Shown piece by piece: positions 1 to 5,009 of a stretch of DNA of 5,009 bases (the stretch's first letter is position 1; every line of letters begins with the position of its first letter). This DNA is from Gemmatimonadota bacterium (GTDB lineage Bacteria; Latescibacterota; UBA2968; UBA8231): assembly GCA_009845645.1 (NCBI GenBank), contig VXZF01000091.1:1-5009 (forward strand), given 5' to 3'. Position numbers and translations under genes: made by a program. The notes below the pieces were generated by a model, which was not told the origin of the DNA, ran no database searches, and saw only the letters and a list, made by a program, of their open reading frames with translations.

Positions 1-672
1 GGCCGCTTTCCACTCGAAGGTATATTCGACGTGCAAAGTGCCGTTGGCCGCGTCGGGCGGGCGCATTGTCCAAGCGATGTCGAAGTGGGGTTTGTGCATC
101 GCCCACAGGAACTCCTCCAAGAAAGGATCGTGGTGCTGGTCGAGAAAGCCGGCTTGGCCATGAGGTAGGCGCGGATGCTTCAACGGCAATACCCGGGCGT
201 AGTAGCGCTGGCCGTTGACTAGTTCCTCGCGGGTGAACCCGTAGATACTGCCGCCAGAGTGGTCGGAATCCACGGTAATCGACAGCGTATCGTCCTGCCA
301 CCACTTGAGTGGGTCTTCATTTTCGATCTTGAGGGTATCGTCGCTGATTCGGGCGAAGCAGTACCAGCTATTGTCGGGGGGCGGACTCCAAGCAGTGTAG
401 ATGGTGAAGTCGAAGTCGGCCGCATCGACGTAATCCGATTCGCGGTCGAAGAATCCTTCCCGGTCCAAAGCAAGACGGGGATCGAAAAAAGCCCAGTCGC
501 CGTCGTCGCCATCTATGGTTATCGACGCGGGATCGGGCACCTCGACGAAGGGGACCGTGACGCCTACATGGGCAGACGCGATACTGGTTATGGGAACGGC
601 CAGGACTAAGCTTAAGAGGAATGTCCTGAACAGACCGCAACAATGCACGTACATGTCGCTAGCCATCGTCAT
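1..672 (-). CDS. Exported CBM9-like carbohydrate-binding protein (3' partial)
   Basis: An open frame of 224 codons runs from the ATG at 672 off the left edge, so the C-terminus is missing. GAGG lies six bases before this ATG. Two other in-frame ATGs (666 and 654) are possible but poorer starts. The N-terminus is a signal peptide with a rather long n-region, Arg16, a hydrophobic core at about 17-32 and cleavage probably after ASA (32-34). The mature part matches the pattern of CBM9-like beta-sandwich domains: ITIDGDDGDW (51-60), then a strand ending in TAWS (83-86), SWYCFARISDD (92-102) and WWQDDTLSITVDSDHSGG (114-131). In that family these positions form the carbohydrate-binding sandwich. Residues about 136-200 add a longer segment rich in aromatic residues and histidine before the next strand, LHVEYTFEWK (203-212). 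The gene lies 59 bp downstream of the second discoidin-like gene on the same strand, so joint expression and a glycan-related role are likely. An enzyme domain could lie beyond the edge. Confidence 0.85.
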   Translation of the reverse strand, partial: MTMASDMYVHCCGLFRTFLLSLVLAVPITSIASAHVGVTVPFVEVPDPASITIDGDDGDWAFFDPRLALDREGFFDRESDYVDAADFDFTIYTAWSPPPDNSWYCFARISDDTLKIENEDPLKWWQDDTLSITVDSDHSGGSIYGFTREELVNGQRYYARVLPLKHPRLPHGQAGFLDQHHDPFLEEFLWAMHKPHFDIAWTMRPPDAANGTLHVEYTFEWKAA

Positions 673-678
673 ATCTTT

Positions 679-684
679 CCTCAC
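679..684 (-). promoter_or_regulatory. Ribosome binding site of the CBM9-like gene
   Basis: The minus-strand sequence is GTGAGGAAAGAT followed by ATG at 672. The GAGG core (682-679) sits six bases from this ATG, which favours it over the in-frame ATGs at 666 and 654. Confidence 0.6.
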
Positions 685-707
685 GTTGGTTAGCCGACTG
701 AGTTAAT

Positions 708-732
708 GGCCGCTTACGGGCACGTCGCGGCC
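708..732 (-). other. Intergenic hairpin beginning at the stop codon of the 789-codon gene
   Basis: Read on the minus strand, GGCCGC (732-727) pairs perfectly with GCGGCC (713-708). Inside this, ACG (725-723) can pair with CGT (718-716) around a four-base loop, giving a two-tier stem. The first G is the last base of the TAG stop. The bases after it are ATTAACTCAG, with no T-run, so it is not a standard intrinsic terminator. It could be an mRNA-stabilising or processing element between the second and third genes, or a chance pairing in GC-rich DNA. Confidence 0.4.
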
Positions 733-3101
733 TAGTAAGCCACGCTGATAATGCGGTACTGGCTCGCGGCCCCAGCTTGGGCCTCTACTTCCACTCGGCA
801 CAGGTACGAACCCGGAGGAACTACGCGCTCGTCTTGGTCTTGGCCGGTCCAAATGTATAGATAGGACTGGTTGGGCTGGCGCTGGCCCTCAAGGGTGCGG
901 ACGAGTCGGCCATCGAGGGTGTAAATCTGCACTTGGGCCGGCGCGTCCGTTTTCAAGATGTGGAAGCGGATTTCCGCAGCGTCGCCGATCCCGTCCCCAT
1001 TGGGGCTGATAAACGATTGCACCGCGAGGTTGGCGATCAACTGGTCAGTGCCCGGGACGCTGGGCAAATACACAGTAGTAGCGGCGCGGCGCATCGGATC
1101 GACCGGCTGCCATACCGCTAGCTGCCCCTCGTGGCCGATGAAGGCCCGGAAGAGCGTGGCGTTGCGCTCTACGACCGTACTAAATGTCAGCGCAACTTCC
1201 TCGCGCCGCACTGTGCGCGGCAGTTCCACAAGCAGCGAATCGCCAGCGACGCGCACCGCGGCTGGCTCGGCTTCGGCACCGCCTATAGTGAGAGCGAGCG
1301 AGTCGGGGTCAGCGGGCGACGGAGTTTGCAGCAGAATGCGGTTAAACCCGGGATTACGCGACGCAAACTCCGGCGTTATGTGGAACGAAAAAAGCTGGGG
1401 CATGCCCGCCTCGGCCGTGCGCGGCAGCACCTCGCCGGTGACTCCGGCGAGAAAGGCGTCGGTAAATTCAATCTCCAAGGCGCGTATAGTCGGCGCAGTG
1501 GTCGGACGGTCTGAGCTGAGGATGAGCTGGACTTGGACGAAGCGGCGCGGGCTGGGAGACAGAAACTGCTCGCCGGAGCGCTGGTAAAAGTTGCTCCACT
1601 CGCTCCAGTCCTCGCCAATGCCGATGGTGCTCTGGGTCTCGCCGCGTAGCGCCTTCGGCATTTGGTCAAACTGCTCGGCTGTTACCTCGGTGCCATCCTT
1701 GCGGAAGTAGCGAAAATTTTCTTGCAACTCGTTGCCCGAGCGAGTGCGCGCCTGAATGCGAGCGCCCGGGGGCAGGTCGGCTTCCCACAGCAGGGATTTG
1801 ATCACCTTCGCCCGGTTGTCGCCGGCAATTTGCCCCAAGTCGATAAAGTCCGAACTCATCTCCACTTGGGCCACGTGGCCCACCGCAAACATCAGCGTCT
1901 CGATCAAAAATCCGCTCTGATACTGGAAGCTGGACTGCGAGCCGCCGCCGACCCACTCGGCCGCGATAAAGCGCACGGGGCGCGGCTCAAAAAGATACGT
2001 CAATTGGCCGGGGAACTCGGTCGAGGACGCGAGCAAGGCATCTGTATCGCCGACGAAAAGCTGGTCGAAATCGACTTCGCCCGTCAGGGTGCGGCGACCG
2101 TTGGAAACGCTCAAGCTGTGGGTGCGAATCTGGGGCAGATTGGAGCCGTACGTCAGCGTGCGGAGCAGAAAGTCCGAAGTGCGCATCACGATCCGGTCCA
2201 CCCAAAACAGCGCGCCCAAGTCCCAGTCCCAAGCGATGGGATCTTGGCCGCGCTCCCGCCGTGCTCCCCAATCGGTATTGGCGTTGCCGTCGGCCATCTT
2301 GAAGGGAAAGCCCCGGCCCGAGCGCTCCTGAATCGCGCCGCCGCGCTCTAAGGTCTGTAAGGCGATATTTTCCCCGAGCGTGTACACTTCCACCTCGGCA
2401 AGGGCTGCGTCCGGCGTCTTGGCATCTACCAAAATCCTTATGAATTGCAGCAGGTCATAGGTAGTGTCCCCAGTGCCCTCCTCGCGCGCCCCCCGCACCC
2501 GCGTCACCTCCCTTACTAACGGCTTTACGTCGTAAATCACCTCAGTCTCGTCAATGGGCTTGGTGGTGCCACCTATCAGGTGAAAAGAGAATATGTCTTG
2601 GCGCGTCACGCGGCGTCCCTCGGACCCAAAGACGCGAAACTCGCGGAAGGGCCGCGCGCCCTCTTGATCAGGAAAAATAAGGCGAATCTCCGACACAAGT
2701 ACAGCCCTTCCTAGGTTGATCTCGATCCACCAGTCCTCTAAGGGAGCGTCCGGGTCGGGTTGCCAAAAGGTCTGGGCGCGACCGTCTATCGCCCGCCCGG
2801 CTGTCGCGAGGTTGGTGCCGGCCTTCCACGCGCCACCGCGCATCTCTTTGCCGCTCACCAGTTCGTGGGTGAATTCGTCTGCATTGACCGCGGCGTTGTG
2901 CACGCCCTTGAATTCGGCGGGAGTCACCGAGCCGGTTGGGGAAATTGCGAGGGTACCGGCCGGAAAGGTCCACTGCTGCCACTCGGCTCTGCGATCCACT
3001 CGGTACACTTCCAGATCGGCGCTCCGAGTCTGAGCGTACGCCGCCAGTACGAGGGCGGCCAAACTCAAACCCGCGAATAGGAGGAACAGAATGCGCTGCA
3101 T
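732..3101 (-). CDS. Secreted protein with two discoidin-like domains, WSEWS module and C-terminal FlgD Ig-like domain, paralogue 2
   Basis: This gene is complete, with 789 codons. The ATG at 3101 is supported by AAGGAG five bases upstream and by an immediate signal peptide: one Arg at position 3, a hydrophobic core at 4-20, and likely cleavage after AYA (21-23). The N-terminal segment at 30-75 resembles that of the upstream paralogue. Discoidin-like domain 1 spans about 80-243 (IDGRAQTFW at 105-113, WWIEINLG at 124-131, QFIRILV at 219-225, EVEVY at 236-240). Discoidin-like domain 2 spans about 244-408 (MADGNANTDW at 269-278, WDWDLG at 291-296, VRFIAAEW at 376-383). The IDLG module follows (420-423), with ARTRSGN (451-457), WSEWS (499-503) and SPRRFVQ (517-523). 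An Ig-like stretch covers about 555-690. SPNGDGIGD (699-707) leads into a FlgD Ig-like domain (about 709-789) with GSYLCRV (764-770), ending in SVAY. The only cysteine is C767. The role is probably glycan or surface binding outside the cytoplasm. The ligand is unknown. Confidence 0.93.
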   Translation of the reverse strand: MQRILFLLFAGLSLAALVLAAYAQTRSADLEVYRVDRRAEWQQWTFPAGTLAISPTGSVTPAEFKGVHNAAVNADEFTHELVSGKEMRGGAWKAGTNLATAGRAIDGRAQTFWQPDPDAPLEDWWIEINLGRAVLVSEIRLIFPDQEGARPFREFRVFGSEGRRVTRQDIFSFHLIGGTTKPIDETEVIYDVKPLVREVTRVRGAREEGTGDTTYDLLQFIRILVDAKTPDAALAEVEVYTLGENIALQTLERGGAIQERSGRGFPFKMADGNANTDWGARRERGQDPIAWDWDLGALFWVDRIVMRTSDFLLRTLTYGSNLPQIRTHSLSVSNGRRTLTGEVDFDQLFVGDTDALLASSTEFPGQLTYLFEPRPVRFIAAEWVGGGSQSSFQYQSGFLIETLMFAVGHVAQVEMSSDFIDLGQIAGDNRAKVIKSLLWEADLPPGARIQARTRSGNELQENFRYFRKDGTEVTAEQFDQMPKALRGETQSTIGIGEDWSEWSNFYQRSGEQFLSPSPRRFVQVQLILSSDRPTTAPTIRALEIEFTDAFLAGVTGEVLPRTAEAGMPQLFSFHITPEFASRNPGFNRILLQTPSPADPDSLALTIGGAEAEPAAVRVAGDSLLVELPRTVRREEVALTFSTVVERNATLFRAFIGHEGQLAVWQPVDPMRRAATTVYLPSVPGTDQLIANLAVQSFISPNGDGIGDAAEIRFHILKTDAPAQVQIYTLDGRLVRTLEGQRQPNQSYLYIWTGQDQDERVVPPGSYLCRVEVEAQAGAASQYRIISVAY

Positions 3102-3104
3102 AGC

Positions 3105-3113
3105 CTCTCCTTT
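3105..3113 (-). promoter_or_regulatory. Ribosome binding site of the 789-codon gene
   Basis: On the minus strand the 14-base gap between the upstream TAG and this ATG reads AAAAAGGAGAGGCT. It contains a near-consensus AAGGAG (3112-3107) five bases before the start. The gap is too short for a promoter, so the downstream gene is read from the upstream transcript and is probably translationally coupled to it. Confidence 0.75.
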
Positions 3114-3115
3114 TT

Positions 3116-5009
3116 CTAGTAGGCAACGCCCACTGCACCGAGGCGCGTGAAGCGCTCGCGCTCGGCATCGGCAGTCACCTCGGCGAGGTAGATCCCCACG
3201 GGCACCGGATTGCCGCTATCGTCGCGCCCGTCCCATTCCCAAACAAAAGAACCGCTGCCGCGCGCGCCGGCAAACAAGGTGCGCACCCGCTGGCCGCCAA
3301 GCGAAAAAATCCGCACGGTCAACTGCACGGGTCGCTGGAGTTGGACCAAAGTACCGGAAATGCGCACGCGTTCGTTGACCCCATCGCCATTGGGCGTTAC
3401 CACGGCCGGCTGTACGGCAAAAAATGGCAGCAGATTGCGCACCGAAGCGGCCGTGGTCAGCACGCGTAAGTCATTGGTCAGGACCGTGGGGTTGGCATCT
3501 CCGGGCAGGACCTGCTGCGGAGCCTCGTCGCTTAGAGTGTCGAAGACTCGGGCGCGAAAGAACGTGGATTGAACGAAAACTTCAGCGTCGAAAACGACGC
3601 GCAACGCACTCGGCGATTGGTGCGTCAGCCGTTGGCTGGGAAAGAATAGCTTCAGGCTCCGCTCGCCCTCGACGACGCTGTCGGGCGGGGTGGCGACGGG
3701 CGGATCGCCTATGAACATTTCCCTGAACTGCGGCCTAGCAGGCGTGAGAATCTCCAAGGCGTCAAAGCCCACATCCGTCTCGCTGATATCGGCGCGGATG
3801 TCGTAGGCAAACGTCGAGAGCTCGCCGGCCGGCACTCGGGGCTTGTTGCCCAAGGGACGGGGGGTTTCCAGCGCGGAGATTTCCCCTATTAGCTGCTGAG
3901 CCAGCGGCGGGATGGAGTGCTCGACCACCAGCGAGTTGACCCGTATGCCGTCGAGGATGGAGTGGCTGGTGAGTGCGATTTCGAGCTGGAAAAAACGACG
4001 AGGACTAGGCAACTCAATCCGCTGGCCAGACTCGGCAAAGGGCGGCGACCACTCGCTCCAGTTGACTTGGTCGTCTTCGACCGGGCCGCGCACGTTCAGA
4101 CCCAGCCGGCCGTAATCGCTCTCTGAAACTTCCTGCACATCGCCGGTGAAAACATTGACGATTTCGTAGAACACCTGCGGTGTATCGTCGCGGCCCGTGC
4201 GCATGCGAATGGAGATGTCTGCATCGGCCATTGGCTCGACGTCGATGCGGCCTTCTTGCTGGCGCAAGGTCTCAGTCGTCCACAGCAGGCGGCTGAAGTT
4301 GGCCACTTCGCCCAAGTCGATGATCTTGGACCGATAGCGCCCCCCCGGCGGAAAGCCCGCTCCGTACACCTCGAACTCGGCGATCTCAAAGGGATTGGTC
4401 GAGGTCACGTTGAGTTGGATGTAGCGGACGAATTGCAAGGGGAAGGGAATTTGCGCCACGCTTTCCGTGGTGAAATCCACTTGGGTCAGCAAGTTGTACA
4501 CCGGCAGATTTTCCGGCGTGAAGCTCACGCCGTCGCTGACCTGAACTTTATAGCCGCGGATGAAGTCGTCGGCAAAGGGCCGCCCGCGGCTGTCGGCCCC
4601 TTCTGGACGCGGGAAAAACGAGATGCGGTTGACGGGAAAGCGCGTGCCCAAATCAAAGAAAAAGGTCCGGCCCGCTTGCAGCACCCCGAAATCCTTGAAG
4701 CGATTTTCGCTGGAAGTCTGCACATCGCCATCGACGAGCGGGGCATTCGTCTGCTTGAAGGGCACGTTGTCCCACACCCGCGCCTCGGCCACCTCACTGA
4801 TGAAGTCCAAGGGAAAGCCCTCGGTCCACCTTAGCTGCCGGACGATGTTATCGCTGGGATTAAAACCCACCAACTGAATGGCCCCGGCGGCATCAAAGCT
4901 GATGGCCGTGGAGTTTAGCTCGTCGTCCTTCCAAGAGCGACCCGACCCGCCCAATTCCCACTGCCGCACCTCGCCCGCCGCGGCCGCTGCCAACCACGCG
5001 ACCCCGACC
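3116..5009 (-). CDS. Secreted discoidin-like / WSEWS / FlgD Ig-like protein, paralogue 1 (5' partial)
   Basis: This is a probable secreted or surface protein of unknown ligand, and no catalytic motif is visible. The frame stays open through the right edge. Before the TTG at 4993 it reads VGVAW and then LAAAAAG, which looks like the end of a signal peptide, so the true start is probably only a few codons outside the window. Numbering from the codon at 4993, a beta-rich N-terminal segment covers about 8-55. A discoidin (F5/8 type C)-like domain covers about 60-204 (LVDGD at 86-90, FFFDLG at 101-106, FVRYIQLNV at 178-186, EFEVYG near 196-201). Next comes the IDLG module (215-218) with MRTG (254-257), WSEWS (302-306) and SPRRFFQ (320-326). 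An Ig-like region spans about 375-510. TPNGDGVNE (523-531) then opens a FlgD Ig-like domain with GIYLAEV (590-596), and the protein ends in VGVAY. I see no cysteine. The next gene is a co-linear paralogue 14 bp downstream. The domain names rest on motif recognition, and the function is unknown. Confidence 0.9.
   Translation of the reverse strand, partial: VGVAWLAAAAAGEVRQWELGGSGRSWKDDELNSTAISFDAAGAIQLVGFNPSDNIVRQLRWTEGFPLDFISEVAEARVWDNVPFKQTNAPLVDGDVQTSSENRFKDFGVLQAGRTFFFDLGTRFPVNRISFFPRPEGADSRGRPFADDFIRGYKVQVSDGVSFTPENLPVYNLLTQVDFTTESVAQIPFPLQFVRYIQLNVTSTNPFEIAEFEVYGAGFPPGGRYRSKIIDLGEVANFSRLLWTTETLRQQEGRIDVEPMADADISIRMRTGRDDTPQVFYEIVNVFTGDVQEVSESDYGRLGLNVRGPVEDDQVNWSEWSPPFAESGQRIELPSPRRFFQLEIALTSHSILDGIRVNSLVVEHSIPPLAQQLIGEISALETPRPLGNKPRVPAGELSTFAYDIRADISETDVGFDALEILTPARPQFREMFIGDPPVATPPDSVVEGERSLKLFFPSQRLTHQSPSALRVVFDAEVFVQSTFFRARVFDTLSDEAPQQVLPGDANPTVLTNDLRVLTTAASVRNLLPFFAVQPAVVTPNGDGVNERVRISGTLVQLQRPVQLTVRIFSLGGQRVRTLFAGARGSGSFVWEWDGRDDSGNPVPVGIYLAEVTADAERERFTRLGAVGVAY

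Noticed and set aside
219..512. Minus-strand open frames at 219-512 and 368-643
   Set aside because: They overlap the CBM9-like frame in other phases. Only the frame starting at 672 has a ribosome binding site, a signal peptide and domain motifs.
568..573. Mature N-terminal His after the predicted ASA cleavage (HVGV), as in a lytic polysaccharide monooxygenase
   Set aside because: The following sequence fits a CBM9-like sandwich, no LPMO motif is visible, and the cleavage site is only predicted. I treat it as coincidence.
637..642. Cys-Cys at residues 11-12 of the CBM9-like protein as a lipoprotein box
   Set aside because: The cysteines precede the hydrophobic core and are preceded by VH, where a lipobox needs a small residue after the core, so signal peptidase II processing is unlikely.
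673..731. A separate promoter for the CBM9-like gene in the 59-bp gap
   Set aside because: No convincing -35/-10 pair can be seen, and much of the gap is taken up by the hairpin and the ribosome binding site. A lineage-specific promoter cannot be excluded.
1592..1606. The WSEWS motif as a sign of a cytokine receptor or thrombospondin type 1 repeat
   Set aside because: Those domains depend on disulfide-forming cysteines or on a eukaryotic receptor context. These proteins have almost no cysteine and a bacterial signal peptide and operon layout.
1662..2351. A long plus-strand open frame (229 codons), with similar ones at 958-1587 and 4256-4834
   Set aside because: They lie wholly antisense to the two large genes, whose frames carry signal peptides and recognisable domains. 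Their translations show no domain logic, and long antisense frames are expected in GC-rich coding DNA.

Overview
The window holds three protein-coding genes, all on the minus strand, so transcription runs from the right edge to the left edge. In transcription order they are a partial gene at 5009-3116 (about 630 codons visible), a complete 789-codon gene at 3101-732, and a partial gene at 672-1 (224 codons visible). The gaps are 14 bp and 59 bp. Each of the two starts inside the window has a purine-rich ribosome binding site, so the three genes probably form one operon whose promoter lies beyond the right edge. No RNA gene, mobile element, CRISPR array or long nucleotide repeat was seen.

All three products look exported. 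The first two are full-length paralogues with this order of modules: signal peptide, N-terminal beta-rich segment, discoidin (F5/8 type C)-like domain, a conserved module built on 'IDLG', 'RTxx' and an exact WSEWS followed by 'SPRRF.Q', an Ig-like linker, then a C-terminal [S/T]PNGDG motif leading into a FlgD Ig-like domain that ends in 'VAY' just before the stop. The second paralogue carries about 165 extra residues at one point, which read as a second discoidin-like domain. The third product has a signal peptide followed by a CBM9-like carbohydrate-binding fold. Taken together, this suggests a cluster of secreted or surface-displayed glycan-binding proteins. No catalytic domain is visible in the window.

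The DNA is GC-rich. The combination of discoidin-like, WSxWS and SPNGDG/FlgD-like modules, with CBM9-like proteins nearby, resembles secreted proteins of uncultured lineages such as Latescibacterota, Poribacteria and related FCB-type bacteria. That assignment comes from remembered family style and not from a search, so it is tentative. Physiological role, ligand and final location cannot be read from the sequence.
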